The notes: a model not told the origin generated them from the letters alone. Shown: positions 1 through 10,424, counted from the first letter of the stretch. The stretch: DNA of 64,000 nt from Marinobacter gudaonensis (GCF_900115175.1 NZ_FOYV01000001.1:2728001-2792000); one strand, 5' to 3'. Numbers and translations are program-made.

Positions 1-45
1 TCCTGCGACTGACAGAGAGACCAGCCCGAACAGAACCCGTCGCAT
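1..45 (-). CDS. Exported protein, N-terminus only (runs off window)
   Basis: Reading leftward from the ATG at 45-43 gives MRRVLFGLVSLSVAG and the frame stays open to the window edge. The two arginines followed by a hydrophobic stretch look like the start of a signal peptide, so an exported protein is likely. A GGCAGG Shine-Dalgarno sequence lies just upstream. The gene begins 45 bases after the stop of the copper-radical-oxidase-like gene on the same strand, so the two are probably co-transcribed. Function cannot be judged from 15 residues. Confidence 0.55.
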   Translation of the reverse strand, partial: MRRVLFGLVSLSVAG

Positions 46-90
46 CCTGCCGGTATGGCCAGGTTGTGGTGTCATGGGTCTGCTCCTGTA

Positions 91-2343
91 TCAGAGAATC
101 TCGATGGCGGATTCAATAATGCCGTCTTCGGTGGTGGTATCGCCGGCAACCTGGGTCGGCGCCATGCACTCCAGGTCCTGGTTGACCACCGTTATGGGAG
201 CCGAAACCGACGGCACCCTGCCGTCGGGGGTGTTTTTGCTGACGAACAGCATGTATTCCCCGGCTGGCACTACGTTGTGGTTGTCCGGCATCTGCAGGGT
301 CAAGGTATTACCGGCGTTCTTTTCCAGAACCAGCTCAATGGCACGCTGGTCGCCGTCGATTACATGGGTCATCACGGTTCTGCGGATCAACAGGACCTGG
401 TCGATCTGGTCAGCCTGGTCAACGGTGATGTTGAAACGATCGCCAACGGTCAGGTTGCGCGGTGCACGCTTGATTGCCGGCCGGTCATCGCGCAAGGCGT
501 AGGGCGGCGTGTAGATCTCGAAGCTCGGGTCCCGGCCGTCGTAGGGAGCCAGGCCGAAGTCCTGCAGATCAACAAAGGTCAGGTAGGCTGTGTTGATGGG
601 CGAATGCCCGGCAATCATCACCCGGCCATCCTCCATGAGCACCGCCGTGTTGTGGTAGGTGCGGGGACGATTGGCCATGGCCATTTCCGTCCAGGTACCG
701 GTTTCCGGATCGAAGCGTTCGGCGGTGCGTATCGGGCCTTCCAGACCCGGTGCCACCACGCCATCGCGGTTTCCGCCGCTGAACACCATCACACTGCCGT
801 CCGGCATGAGTACGTTGGTGCCATACCAGCGTGGCTGGTTCAGGGGGCCGGTCAGGCGCGATTCGTAGCCAATCTCGTCACCGTTGGTGGTAATGCGGTC
901 GATCCGGCTCTGGTCGGTGGGCAGGTAACCGCCCGGGTTGGTCAGCAGGGCATAGCTGGGCACGCCTCCGGCGGTCAACAGCTCCACTTCATGGTATTCG
1001 CCGTTGGCGTCGGGCTTCAGTGGCAGCATGGTGGACGAGGTGGAGCCCCGCATACCGCCGGCAATGGCTTTTCTCAGCTCGTCCTCCGACACGCCGAGCT
1101 CGGCGCCGCTCTGGAGCAGGTCCGTGGGTGATTCCAGAACGTCTCCAAGCAGGGAGCCCAGCTGGTCAAGCGAAAGGTTGGTGAGGTTCAGGGTACTGCT
1201 CAGGTGACCGAGGCCGGCTTCATCCAGCCGCAGCGGCAGTCCGGCGTAACCGATGTCTGTCCAGCTCTGGGTGCGGGGGTTGTAACTGGCCACAATATTC
1301 CACAGGGCCTGGTCGTAGCCCTGGCCAAACGGGTTGAAGGCCTGACCACCGGCGTTGTAGAGCACGTGGCCGTTCGGCAACAGGTGCATGCGCGGGTAGA
1401 GCGGCAGAGACCGGTCGGCGGTGGCCGGGTTCTCCGTCCAGGTGCCAGCACAGGGGTCGTAGGTTTCGGTCTGTACCACATTTCGGCCGCTGTTCACGGG
1501 CTCTTCAGGGTAGACCGGTTTCAGCAGTTTGGTAACGCCGCTGGCAACGAAGACATCGCCGTTGCCGAGGGTAACCAGGGAGGGATACCAGCGACCGTAG
1601 GTCATGTCGCCACTCTGGCGCCAGGTGTTGGTTGCCTCGTCAAAAATCCGGGAATTCTTGATGCCCTCCAGCTCGGCAACGCCAAGCGGCAGGCCGTCGA
1701 TCCCCGGCTCGGAATAGTAATCGGTGCCGCCCACCGCCATCACATCGCCGTTGGCGAGACCAACCACGTCGGAGCAGAACAGGGCGCCGTCGTTCTTGCT
1801 GGTGTTGTCAGCGGTATCCAGCAGTCCGTCCAGTTCGGTTCCGCCGAGAAGGGTTTCGCTGTCATTGCCGTCCGGGTTGGCGCCGGCATCCAGCGGTGAT
1901 GGTTTGAGCCAGGACGGGCTGTCGTTGGCATCCAGCGCCAGCACCCGGGTCTGGTCGTTTACCGAGACTTCACCGAACTCGGCGACGATGGAAAGCTCCA
2001 CGTTTTCGGTGCCTTCGAGGGCGTTCAGGTAGAGCAGCCGGCCGTCCCTGAGCAGGGCCATGGTGCCGGCCGCCGGCTTGCACTCAACCGAGCCGTCTGC
2101 GCGGGTAAGGCACTTTTCATCCGTTTCCACGGTCTGTCCGTCAACAATGATGGTGGGTTCGGCGAACGGCTCGCTGAAGAAGCCGAGGGGCCGGTCGCTG
2201 GTCTGATCGGCCTGAGTGGTTGCTTCGTCGGTTGAGCTTCCGACAAGCCCTCCCAGAAGATCTGCGCTGGCTGGCGAGACCCCGGCGGAAAGCAGCAGGA
2301 GTGAACCGGTGAACTGACAAAATCGATGGGAAAAACTGGACAT
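91..2343 (-). CDS. Exported kelch/glyoxal oxidase-like (copper radical oxidase) protein
   Basis: This 750-residue protein has a signal peptide (about residues 1-27), kelch-type beta-propeller repeats of the pattern L-x-NGDVx-VxGG, and a C-terminal galactose/glyoxal-oxidase domain (from about 605, EIYTPPY). The residues that bind copper and form the Tyr-Cys cofactor in galactose and glyoxal oxidases appear to be present: Cys190 (LFCSD), Tyr253 (RWYPS), Tyr563-His564 (RTYHN) and His660 (MTH). Such enzymes oxidise alcohols or aldehydes to products plus H2O2. The substrate here is unknown. A segment at about residues 375-440, rich in Leu and Ser, looks like an insertion in the propeller. An AGGAGG site precedes the ATG. 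An exported-protein gene follows on the same strand. The family assignment is firm; the oxidase activity is inferred from the residue pattern. Confidence 0.8.
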   Translation of the reverse strand: MSSFSHRFCQFTGSLLLLSAGVSPASADLLGGLVGSSTDEATTQADQTSDRPLGFFSEPFAEPTIIVDGQTVETDEKCLTRADGSVECKPAAGTMALLRDGRLLYLNALEGTENVELSIVAEFGEVSVNDQTRVLALDANDSPSWLKPSPLDAGANPDGNDSETLLGGTELDGLLDTADNTSKNDGALFCSDVVGLANGDVMAVGGTDYYSEPGIDGLPLGVAELEGIKNSRIFDEATNTWRQSGDMTYGRWYPSLVTLGNGDVFVASGVTKLLKPVYPEEPVNSGRNVVQTETYDPCAGTWTENPATADRSLPLYPRMHLLPNGHVLYNAGGQAFNPFGQGYDQALWNIVASYNPRTQSWTDIGYAGLPLRLDEAGLGHLSSTLNLTNLSLDQLGSLLGDVLESPTDLLQSGAELGVSEDELRKAIAGGMRGSTSSTMLPLKPDANGEYHEVELLTAGGVPSYALLTNPGGYLPTDQSRIDRITTNGDEIGYESRLTGPLNQPRWYGTNVLMPDGSVMVFSGGNRDGVVAPGLEGPIRTAERFDPETGTWTEMAMANRPRTYHNTAVLMEDGRVMIAGHSPINTAYLTFVDLQDFGLAPYDGRDPSFEIYTPPYALRDDRPAIKRAPRNLTVGDRFNITVDQADQIDQVLLIRRTVMTHVIDGDQRAIELVLEKNAGNTLTLQMPDNHNVVPAGEYMLFVSKNTPDGRVPSVSAPITVVNQDLECMAPTQVAGDTTTEDGIIESAIEIL

Positions 2344-2447
2344 GGAGTCCTCCTGATCTTGTTGTTGTTGAAGAGGGATGAAGCATCCCTCCAGCAGGAA
2401 CGGATCAGGGGGCCTGAAAGTTTCAGGCTTTGTGAAAAAAAGTGAAA

Positions 2448-4466
2448 TCAGAGCCCGAGGTCACCCAGCAATGCGCTCAGTGTGGCCTTGCCCTTTTTCT
2501 GGTTGGCTTCGGCGTCCAGATCGCCCAGGCCTTCCCACTTCAGGTCTTCTTCCGGCAGTTCGTCCAGAAACCGGCTGGGGATGGTTTCCAGCTTCTCGCC
2601 GTACTGTTTGCGGGTGGCGGCATAGGTGAGCGTGAGGGTCTCCCGTGCCCGGGTGATGCCCACGTACATCAGTCGCCGCTCTTCCTCGATGTTGCCTTCC
2701 TCGATGCTGCTTCGGTGGGGCAGGATTTCCTCTTCCAGGCCCATGATGAACACATGGGGAAATTCCAGGCCCTTGGAGGCGTGCAGGGTAAGCAACTGCA
2801 CCTTGTCACTGTCGTCCTCTTCTTCGCGCTGCTCCATCATGTCCCGCAGGATGAGCTTGGTGATGGCATCCTCGATGCCCAGCTCATCGGCGGTGCCTTT
2901 GCCGTCATCCAGCATGCGCTGGATCGATTCCACCAGGTACCAGATGTTCTCCATCCGGCGCTCCGCCTGCTTGGGCGTGCCCGAGTGCTGGTGTAGCCAC
3001 TCCTCGTATTCAATGTCGGTGAACAGCTGCTTGATCACCGGTACCGGGTCTTCTGTATGCAGGCGCTCGCAGGTGGCATCCACCCAGTGGGCAAAGCGGC
3101 GCAGCCGGTCCAGGCCTTTCTCCGCCACATGGGTTTCCGCCCCCATGTCGCCCAGGGCCTTGAACAGGCTGACATTGCGGGCGCGGGCGTAGTGGCTCAG
3201 CTGCTCGAGCGTGCGCGGGCCGATTTCCCGGCGCGGCACATTGACCACCCGCAAGAAGGCGGCGTCGTCGTCCGGGTTGATGAGCAGCCGCAGGTAAGAC
3301 ATCGCATCCTTGATCTCGTTCTTGGAGAAAAACGACTGGCCGCCAGAGATGCGGTAAGGAATCTGGTAGGCCTGCAGCTTCATCTCCAGGAGACGGGCCT
3401 GGTGGTTGCCCCGGTACAGCACCGCGAAATCCCGGAAATCCAGGCCCTTCTTCAGCTTCTGGTCGAGGATTTCGGTGGCCACGCGCTCGGTTTCGGCGTC
3501 TTCGTTGCGGCAGCGCACAATGCGGATTTCCTCGCCGATGGTGTGGTCACTCCACAGCGCCTTCTCGAACACGTGGGGGTTGTTGGCGATCACGGTGTTG
3601 GCACTGCGCAGGATTCTGGCCGTCGACCGGTAGTTCTGCTCCAGCTTCACAATCTTCAGGCTGGGGAAGTCCTCCTTGAGCTGGGCCAGGTTCTCTGGCC
3701 TTGCACCGCGCCAGGCGTAGATGGACTGGTCATCATCGCCCACCACGGTAAACGCCGCCCGCTCCGCCACCAGCTGTTTCACCAGCTCGTACTGGCACAC
3801 GTTCGTGTCCTGGTACTCGTCCACGAGCATGTAGCGGATTTTCCGGCGCCACTTGGTCAGCACGTCCGGGTTCGAGCGGAACAGCATCACCGGCAGCAGG
3901 ATCAGATCGTCGAAATCCACCGCGTTGTAAGCCTTCAGGTACTCGTTGTACTTCTTGTAGATGATGGCGATGCGCTGTTCGCGCTCATCGGAGGCCTTGC
4001 TCAGGGCCTCGGCCGGCCCGCGCATGGCGTTCTTCCAGGAGGAGATGGTCATCTGGATGTCGTTGAGTTCGTCGCCGGCCTCGGCGCTCGCTTCCCGGAG
4101 CATCAGGTCCTGCAGCAGGGCCTTGGCGTCTTCGGCGTCAAAGATCGAAAAGCCCGGGTGATAGCCGAGGTGGGCATGTTCCTCCCGGATCATGTTCAGG
4201 CCGAGGTTGTGAAAGGTGGAGACAATCAGGCCGCGCGTCAGTTTGCGGTCGACAATCCGGCCCACGCGCTCTTTCATTTCCCGGGCGGCCTTGTTGGTAA
4301 AGGTCACCGCGGCAATGTGGCGCCCGGGTATGCCCAACTGCTCGATCAGGTAGGCAATCTTGCGGGTGATCACGCTGGTTTTGCCGCTACCGGCACCGGC
4401 CAGCACCAGTAGCGGGCCGTCGGCGTAGCGAACTGCTTCACTTTGTCTGGGGTTGAGCTTGTTCAC
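2448..4466 (-). CDS. rep: ATP-dependent DNA helicase Rep
   Basis: This superfamily 1 3'-5' DNA helicase unwinds DNA at blocked replication forks. Visible motifs are Walker A GAGSGKT (about 24-30), motif Ia AVTFTNKAAREM, motif II VDEYQDTN (about 215-222), motif III GDDDQSIYAWRGA (about 243-255), QNYRS (about 277), motif V TLHASKGLEFPHV and motif VI GITRARETL. The overall match is to Rep rather than UvrD or PcrA. I chose the GTG at 4466, giving VNKLNPRQ and 672 residues, close to E. coli Rep at 673. A GTG at 4502 would add 12 residues with no family counterpart. The gene is divergent from the next one and stands alone. Confidence 0.93.
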   Translation of the reverse strand: MNKLNPRQSEAVRYADGPLLVLAGAGSGKTSVITRKIAYLIEQLGIPGRHIAAVTFTNKAAREMKERVGRIVDRKLTRGLIVSTFHNLGLNMIREEHAHLGYHPGFSIFDAEDAKALLQDLMLREASAEAGDELNDIQMTISSWKNAMRGPAEALSKASDEREQRIAIIYKKYNEYLKAYNAVDFDDLILLPVMLFRSNPDVLTKWRRKIRYMLVDEYQDTNVCQYELVKQLVAERAAFTVVGDDDQSIYAWRGARPENLAQLKEDFPSLKIVKLEQNYRSTARILRSANTVIANNPHVFEKALWSDHTIGEEIRIVRCRNEDAETERVATEILDQKLKKGLDFRDFAVLYRGNHQARLLEMKLQAYQIPYRISGGQSFFSKNEIKDAMSYLRLLINPDDDAAFLRVVNVPRREIGPRTLEQLSHYARARNVSLFKALGDMGAETHVAEKGLDRLRRFAHWVDATCERLHTEDPVPVIKQLFTDIEYEEWLHQHSGTPKQAERRMENIWYLVESIQRMLDDGKGTADELGIEDAITKLILRDMMEQREEEDDSDKVQLLTLHASKGLEFPHVFIMGLEEEILPHRSSIEEGNIEEERRLMYVGITRARETLTLTYAATRKQYGEKLETIPSRFLDELPEEDLKWEGLGDLDAEANQKKGKATLSALLGDLGL

Positions 4467-4609
4467 AAATAGTCGGCCAGGGTGGAACGAAATGAAGATC
4501 ACGAGCGTCGGCTTATTCTACACGAGCCGGCGTTTCTGTACCTTGCGGAACTATCGACTATGATTGGAGAAACGGACTCGGTTGTTCATGCACAAATGGA
4601 TCCTGCTTG

Positions 4610-6346
4610 ATGACATTGCCACTGGAAACCATGAGGCCAGGACAGTTGCGCCTTCTGGTTCTGACTCCGGACTACGCTGATTTTCTCTGGCTGAATGCGC
4701 TTCTGGCGGGTGACGTCGAAGTCAACGCGGACGCAACCTGGTGTCCCGACCTCGTGGACTGTGACGATCTGATCCGCAACGCCAGCTTTGATGTCATTGT
4801 CTGGGATTGTACTTTCCACGGCGGCTCCGAGGCTGCCTTCCTGCAGTACCTTGCCGTGGCCAGCAATGAAAAGCCTGTGCTGGCCATGAGCGCCGAGCTT
4901 CCCGGCGGTCGGGCGCCGGAGCTTTTGGCCTCCGGCGCCGCCGACTACCTGAGCCGCCAGACCCTCGACCACTGGACCTACCGTCGAGCCGTAAAATGCC
5001 TCTGGTATCGGGAGCAGCTTGCTGAATCGGCCCACGGCCAGTTGGGCCGGGAGGTGGCTACCGGTTTTATCAACCGGGATCTTTTCTTTGACCGGCTCCA
5101 GCAGGCGCTGTTACGGGCCGAGCGGGCAGGGCACCGGCTGGCGTTGCTGCACCTGAACATCGACGACTTCCGCAGTATCAACGAATCCTTTGGCTATCAG
5201 AAAAGCGACCAGTTGATGATGAAACTGGCCGAGCGGCTCAGGCAGGCGTTGCGCCGCGTGGATTCGCTGATGCGCATCGGCGGTGACGAACTGGCCATCA
5301 TCGTTGAGAAGGTGGAGGACTCGCTCGACATTACCCAGATCATCCGCAAGGTGGTTTCCGCACTGGATGAACCGATGACCGTCGATGGGCACACGGTGAT
5401 GGTAAGTGCCAGCCTTGGTGTCGCAACCTACCCCGAGGCGGGCGACAACGCCGAAAACCTCATGCGGCGAGCCAACCGCGCGATGTTTGAGGCCAAGCGG
5501 GACCCGGGCACCAGTTACCGCTTCTACGACAGGCAGCTGCACATTTCCGCCGGCTATCAGCTCAGGCTCGAGGCCGATCTGCGAAACGCGCTCCGGGGCA
5601 AGGAGCTGGAAGTGTACTATCAGCCGCGGATTGACCTGGCCACCGAGGAGGTCCGGGGCGTGGAGTGTTTGCTGCGCTGGAATCATCCCGAGCGTGGGCT
5701 GGTGGGCCCGGATGAATTCATTCCGGTCGCAGAGCGCAGCGGACTGATTGTGCCGATTGGTTACTGGGTTATCGAACAGGCCTGCAAGCGGCTGCAGGAA
5801 TCCGCCGAGCTTGGCTTTCCCGGCCTGGTGTTTGCGGTCAACCTGTCATTTCGCCAGTTCCATGACCGGAAGATGACCGAGACCATTTTCCGGATCATCT
5901 TCAATGCCAACGTCGATACCAGTCTGCTCGAGCTGGAGTTGACCGAAAGCGCCATGATGCACGATCCGGAGTACGCCCAGCGATGCCTCCGGGAACTCAA
6001 CCAACTGGGCATCAGCTTTGCGCTGGACGACTTCGGCACCGGTTTCTCCTCCCTGAGCAATCTGCAACACCTGCCGATTTCGCTGGTGAAGATCGACAAG
6101 TCCTTTGTCCAGGCCCTGGGCCAGACCGCCGACGCCGAACACATCATCCGGGCCATCATCAGCCTGGCTCATAGCCTGCAGATCAGCGTGGTGGCCGAGG
6201 GCGTGGAAACCGAGGGCCAGCTCGAGTTTCTCCGGCAGCAGCACTGCGATGAAATTCAGGGCTATTACTACGCCCGCCCCATGCCATGGACCGACCTTGT
6301 GCAATTCCTGAACAAGCGGGGCGAGGCCGCTTGCCTGCAACAGTAA
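4610..6346 (+). CDS. REC-like/GGDEF/EAL cyclic-di-GMP protein
   Basis: A receiver-like domain occupies about residues 10-130 (DVIVWD, with Asp66 in the phospho-acceptor position). A GGDEF domain follows (about 150-310), then an EAL domain (about 320-570). The cyclase signature reads GGDEL instead of GGDEF, and an RxxD inhibitory site (RRVD) sits five residues before it. The EAL domain keeps the usual catalytic set: ECL, NLS, ELTES, DDFGTG, KIDKSF, AEGVE and QGYY. Phosphodiesterase activity is therefore likely, and the GGDEL domain may be a regulator or weak cyclase. The ATG at 4610 is preferred over the adjacent in-frame TTG at 4607. A TATGAT -10-like sequence lies at 4559-4564, with no good -35. 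There is no kinase next to it. Confidence 0.85.
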   Translation: MTLPLETMRPGQLRLLVLTPDYADFLWLNALLAGDVEVNADATWCPDLVDCDDLIRNASFDVIVWDCTFHGGSEAAFLQYLAVASNEKPVLAMSAELPGGRAPELLASGAADYLSRQTLDHWTYRRAVKCLWYREQLAESAHGQLGREVATGFINRDLFFDRLQQALLRAERAGHRLALLHLNIDDFRSINESFGYQKSDQLMMKLAERLRQALRRVDSLMRIGGDELAIIVEKVEDSLDITQIIRKVVSALDEPMTVDGHTVMVSASLGVATYPEAGDNAENLMRRANRAMFEAKRDPGTSYRFYDRQLHISAGYQLRLEADLRNALRGKELEVYYQPRIDLATEEVRGVECLLRWNHPERGLVGPDEFIPVAERSGLIVPIGYWVIEQACKRLQESAELGFPGLVFAVNLSFRQFHDRKMTETIFRIIFNANVDTSLLELELTESAMMHDPEYAQRCLRELNQLGISFALDDFGTGFSSLSNLQHLPISLVKIDKSFVQALGQTADAEHIIRAIISLAHSLQISVVAEGVETEGQLEFLRQQHCDEIQGYYYARPMPWTDLVQFLNKRGEAACLQQ

Positions 6347-6397
6347 GCCGCTGTACCTTTGCTGCTTTATTGGCAAAGCATCAAGAACAGAGGTTTC

Positions 6398-8740
6398 ATG
6401 AACAGTATCTCCAGGCGCATCGCCGACGAACTCGGAATTCGCGAACAGCAGGTCAACGCCACTGTCGCGCTGCTGGATGAAGGCGCCACCGTTCCGTTCA
6501 TCGCCCGGTACCGGAAAGAGATCACCGGCTCACTGGATGACAGCCAGTTGCGGAACCTGGAAGAGCGCCTGCGCTACCTGCGGGAGCTGGACGATCGCCG
6601 GGCCACCATCCTCAAGAGCATTGAGGAACAGGGCAAACTGACCGATGAGCTCAAGGCCAGCATCAACGAGGCCGACACCAAGAACCGCCTGGAAGATCTG
6701 TACCTGCCCTACAAGCCCAAGCGGCGCACCAAGGCCCAGATTGCCCGGGAAGCCGGCCTGGAGCCCCTGGCGGACGCGCTCTACGACGACCCGACCCTGG
6801 ATCCCGAAGCCACTGCCGAAGCCTATGTCAACAAGGAGGCCGGCGTGGACGACACCAAGGCCGCCCTCGATGGCGCCCGCTATATCCTGATGGAGCGTTT
6901 TGCGGAGGATGCCGAACTGCTGGGCAGCTTGCGGGATTTCATCTGGCAGGACGGACAGCTCAAGGTGACGGTGGTGGAAGGCAAGGAGAACGAGGGCGCC
7001 AAGTTCCGGGATTACTTTGACCACATCGAACCCCTGAAAAAAGTGCCTTCGCACCGGGCCCTGGCCATCCTGCGGGGGCGTAATGAGGGCATCCTGGCCT
7101 ACTCGATTGTGGTCGGCGATGGTGAGGACGACCGCCGTGCGCCACACCCTGCCGAACAGCGTATCGCCGCGCGTTGGAATATCCGGGACAACGGTCGCGC
7201 CGCTGACAAATGGCTGTCAGAGGTGGTGCGCTGGACCTGGCGCGTGAAACTCTCCACCCAGATCGAGACCGATTTGATGGCGCAGGTGCGCGAGGCCGCG
7301 GAAACCGAGGCCATCAACGTGTTTGCCGCCAACCTCAAAGATCTCCTGCTGCTGGCACCGGCTGGCCCGCGCCCCACCCTGGGCCTGGACCCGGGGTTGC
7401 GCACCGGCGTCAAGGTCGCGGTGATAGACGGCACCGGCCAGGTTCAGGGCCACGGCGCCATCTTCCCGCACGCGCCCCAGAATCAGTGGGACCGCTCCAT
7501 CGAGCAACTGGCGGTCTGGTGCCGGGAATACAAGATCGAACTGGTGGCCATTGGCAACGGCACGGCCTCACGGGAAACCGAAAAGCTGGTGGCCGACCTG
7601 TGCAAGCGCTACCCGGAGCTCAAGCTGGCGCGGATCGTGGTCAGCGAATCCGGCGCGTCGGTGTACTCCGCCTCAGAATTTGCCTCCCGGGAACTGCCGG
7701 ATCTGGATGTGACCATCCGCGGCGCCGTCTCGATTGCCCGGCGTCTGCAGGATCCATTGGCAGAGCTGGTGAAAATCGAGCCCAAGTCCATCGGGGTGGG
7801 GCAGTACCAGCACGATGTCTCCCAGGTGCAGTTGTCCCGCAGCCTGGACGCGGTGGTGGAAGACTGTGTAAACGGCGTGGGCGTCGACCTGAACACCGCC
7901 TCTGCCCCTCTGCTGGCGCGGGTGTCCGGTCTGAACCAGACCATCGCCCAGAACATCATCGAGTACCGCAACCAGAACGGGCTGTTCCGCAACCGCAAGC
8001 AGTTGCTCAAGGTTACCCGCCTGGGCGACCGCACCTTCGAACAGGCGGCGGGCTTTCTGCGCATTGCCGGCGGCGAGAACCCGCTGGACCGCTCCTCCGT
8101 GCACCCCGAGGCCTACGGTGTGGTGGAAGCCATCGCCAAGCGCAACAATCGCAAGGTGGACGACATTATTGGTGATTCTGCGTTCCTGCGTGGTCTGAAT
8201 CCTCAGGATTACGTAACAGAACAGTTCGGTTTGCCAACGATCAAGGACATTATCTCGGAACTGGAGAAACCTGGCAGGGATCCGCGCCCGGAGTTCCGCT
8301 TTGCCAGTTTCGAGGAAGGCGTGGAAACCCTGAGCGACCTGAAGCCAGGCATGGTGCTGGAAGGCTCGGTCACGAACGTGACCAACTTCGGTGCCTTTGT
8401 GGATATTGGCGTTCACCAGGATGGGCTGGTGCATATCTCGGCTCTGTCCCACACTTTTGTGAAAGATCCGAGGGAAGTGGTCAAGGCGGGGGATATCGTC
8501 AAGGTAAAGGTCATGGACGTGGACATTCCCCGCAAGCGGATTGCCCTGAGCATGCGTATGGATGACCAGCCCGGCGAAAAGAACGAAGGCAAGCCGATGT
8601 CCGCCAACCGAGCCGGGGCCGGTCGCAAGGGTGGAAGCAGGAACACGGGCACGGCGAGTTCGGGGCAGAAATCGCCCCAGGGCGCCATGGCCGGTGCTCT
8701 GGCTCAGGCGCTGGCCTCGGCACGCAAGGACCGCCGTTAA
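6398..8740 (+). CDS. tex: Transcription accessory RNA-binding protein Tex
   Basis: The 780-residue protein matches Tex along its whole length. It has the helical N-terminal region with [10 protein letters not shown] and [17 protein letters not shown]. The YqgF/RNase H-like domain follows ([16 protein letters not shown]), then helix-hairpin-helix repeats ([19 protein letters not shown]), and a C-terminal S1 RNA-binding domain at about 647-718 ([21 protein letters not shown]). The tail is basic and Gly/Ala-rich. Tex binds RNA polymerase and nucleic acid and affects elongation. The start at 6398 ([12 protein letters not shown]) fits the family and follows an AGAGG site; an upstream TTG would add 13 unrelated residues. 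Confidence 0.95.
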   Translation: MNSISRRIADELGIREQQVNATVALLDEGATVPFIARYRKEITGSLDDSQLRNLEERLRYLRELDDRRATILKSIEEQGKLTDELKASINEADTKNRLEDLYLPYKPKRRTKAQIAREAGLEPLADALYDDPTLDPEATAEAYVNKEAGVDDTKAALDGARYILMERFAEDAELLGSLRDFIWQDGQLKVTVVEGKENEGAKFRDYFDHIEPLKKVPSHRALAILRGRNEGILAYSIVVGDGEDDRRAPHPAEQRIAARWNIRDNGRAADKWLSEVVRWTWRVKLSTQIETDLMAQVREAAETEAINVFAANLKDLLLLAPAGPRPTLGLDPGLRTGVKVAVIDGTGQVQGHGAIFPHAPQNQWDRSIEQLAVWCREYKIELVAIGNGTASRETEKLVADLCKRYPELKLARIVVSESGASVYSASEFASRELPDLDVTIRGAVSIARRLQDPLAELVKIEPKSIGVGQYQHDVSQVQLSRSLDAVVEDCVNGVGVDLNTASAPLLARVSGLNQTIAQNIIEYRNQNGLFRNRKQLLKVTRLGDRTFEQAAGFLRIAGGENPLDRSSVHPEAYGVVEAIAKRNNRKVDDIIGDSAFLRGLNPQDYVTEQFGLPTIKDIISELEKPGRDPRPEFRFASFEEGVETLSDLKPGMVLEGSVTNVTNFGAFVDIGVHQDGLVHISALSHTFVKDPREVVKAGDIVKVKVMDVDIPRKRIALSMRMDDQPGEKNEGKPMSANRAGAGRKGGSRNTGTASSGQKSPQGAMAGALAQALASARKDRR

Positions 8741-8807
8741 CGGGTTTACACTATTTTCACGGGCCGGTGGCTGAACAATCCGCCACCGGCCGCAGCAGGA
8801 GTCAACC

Positions 8808-10361
8808 ATGGCTGAATCCCGCCATTCCGTTTTCCGCCAGTTCGCGGCCAGCGACTGGGACGGGTTTCTCAAGGGTGTGGAAAAAGAGGGGCTGCGGGTG
8901 GACCGCAATGGCTTTATCGCCCAAACGCCCCACCCGGAGGCGCTGGGTTCGGCACTGACCCACCCACGTATCACCACTGACTACTCGGAAGCCCTGCTCG
9001 AGCTGATCACTCCGGTGTTCGACAACACCCAGGCCATGCTGAAATCCCTTAAGGATATCCATGTGTTTGTGCAGCAGAACCTTGGCGACGAGGTGTTCTG
9101 GCCTGCGAGCATGCCCTGTGAGCTCAACGGAGACCCAAGCATTCCCATTGCCGAATACGGCAGCTCCAACATCGGTCGGCTCAAGCATGTGTACCGGCAG
9201 GGGCTCGCGGTTCGTTACGGGCGCATGATGCAGAGCATTGCCGGCGCCCACTACAATGTCTCCTTCCCTGACAGCTTCTGGCAGAAATGGCAGGCCCTGC
9301 TCGGTAACGAGCAGAGTCTCAAGGACTTCAAATCCGACCAGTATTTCTGGCTGATTCGCAACTTCCGCCGGCGCAGCTGGCTGCTGATGCTACTGTTCGG
9401 TGCCTCGCCGGCTCTGGACGCCAGTTTTGTGGAAGGCGTCAGCCACGAGCTGGCGCGGTTTGATGAGCGCACCTGGTATGGCGAATACGCCACCTCCCTG
9501 CGCATGGGCGATCTGGGCTACCACAACAACGCCCAGGCCTCCCTGAACATTTGCTTCAACGAACTGAGCACCTACACGCAGACCCTGGACCGAGCTATCC
9601 ACACCACCTGGCCCGCCTATGAGGCCATCGGTACCCGCCGTGGCGATGAGTTCATCCAGATCAACACCAGCGTGCTGCAGATCGAGAACGAGTACTACAG
9701 TGCGGTTCGCCCCAAGCGCACCACGCAGCGGGAAGAAAAGCCGATCCAGGCGCTGGAGGCCCGCGGCGTGGAGTACATCGAAGTCCGATGCCTGGATCTG
9801 GACCCATTCTCGCCGGTGGGCGTGAACCAGGCCCAGATCGATTTCCTCGACCTGTTCCTGCTCGATTGCCTGCTGTCGGATTCGCCTCGCATTGGCGATG
9901 CCGAATGCGAGCGCCTGGATGACAATTACAAGGATGTGGTGGCCAACGGTCGCTATCGGGAGTTGACACTGTGCCGCGGCGGGCAGCGAACCCGGGTTAC
10001 TGACGCCGCCACCGAGCTCCTCGGGCAGCTGGAGCCGCTGGCGGAGCTGCTCGACAGCTGGCAGGGTGCCAGCACCTACCGCGAGGCCCTGGCCGCTCAG
10101 CGCGGGGTGCTTGATGGCGATGCGAACGTGACTTCGGCCCGGGTCCTGGAGACCATGCGTTCATCGGGGCTGGGGCACCGGGACTGGGTCATGGAGATGG
10201 CACTCCAGCACCAGAGGCAGCTGAAGCAGGAGGGCCTGGATCCCGAAACCCTGCGGGCTTTCGAGGCGATGACATCGTCGTCCCTGGAGGAGCAGCGCGA
10301 GATGGAGCAGTCAGACACCCTGCCGTTTGGTGATTTCCTGGCGAAGTATCTTCGTTCCTGA
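8808..10361 (+). CDS. gshA: Glutamate-cysteine ligase
   Basis: This enzyme joins glutamate and cysteine with ATP, the first and rate-limiting step of glutathione synthesis in the cytoplasm. At 517 residues it matches the proteobacterial GshA class (E. coli 518). Recognisable segments include GVEKEGLRVDRNGFIAQTPHP, ALTHPRITTDYSEALLELITPV, the PSIPIAEYGSSNIGRLKHVYR region and the YIEVRCLDLDPFSPVGV segment. A clear AGGAG site precedes the ATG. It lies 67 bases after tex on the same strand. I saw no gshB here. Confidence 0.95.
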   Translation: MAESRHSVFRQFAASDWDGFLKGVEKEGLRVDRNGFIAQTPHPEALGSALTHPRITTDYSEALLELITPVFDNTQAMLKSLKDIHVFVQQNLGDEVFWPASMPCELNGDPSIPIAEYGSSNIGRLKHVYRQGLAVRYGRMMQSIAGAHYNVSFPDSFWQKWQALLGNEQSLKDFKSDQYFWLIRNFRRRSWLLMLLFGASPALDASFVEGVSHELARFDERTWYGEYATSLRMGDLGYHNNAQASLNICFNELSTYTQTLDRAIHTTWPAYEAIGTRRGDEFIQINTSVLQIENEYYSAVRPKRTTQREEKPIQALEARGVEYIEVRCLDLDPFSPVGVNQAQIDFLDLFLLDCLLSDSPRIGDAECERLDDNYKDVVANGRYRELTLCRGGQRTRVTDAATELLGQLEPLAELLDSWQGASTYREALAAQRGVLDGDANVTSARVLETMRSSGLGHRDWVMEMALQHQRQLKQEGLDPETLRAFEAMTSSSLEEQREMEQSDTLPFGDFLAKYLRS

Positions 10362-10424
10362 TGCGCTCTCCGTAACCGGGTCTCGGTCCGGTGTGGACCT
10401 GCCGCACAGAACAAGAACAAAGAT

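Noticed and set aside
3057..4412. Plus-strand open frame of 451 codons opposite rep
   Set aside because: It is a shadow of rep, whose motifs are complete.
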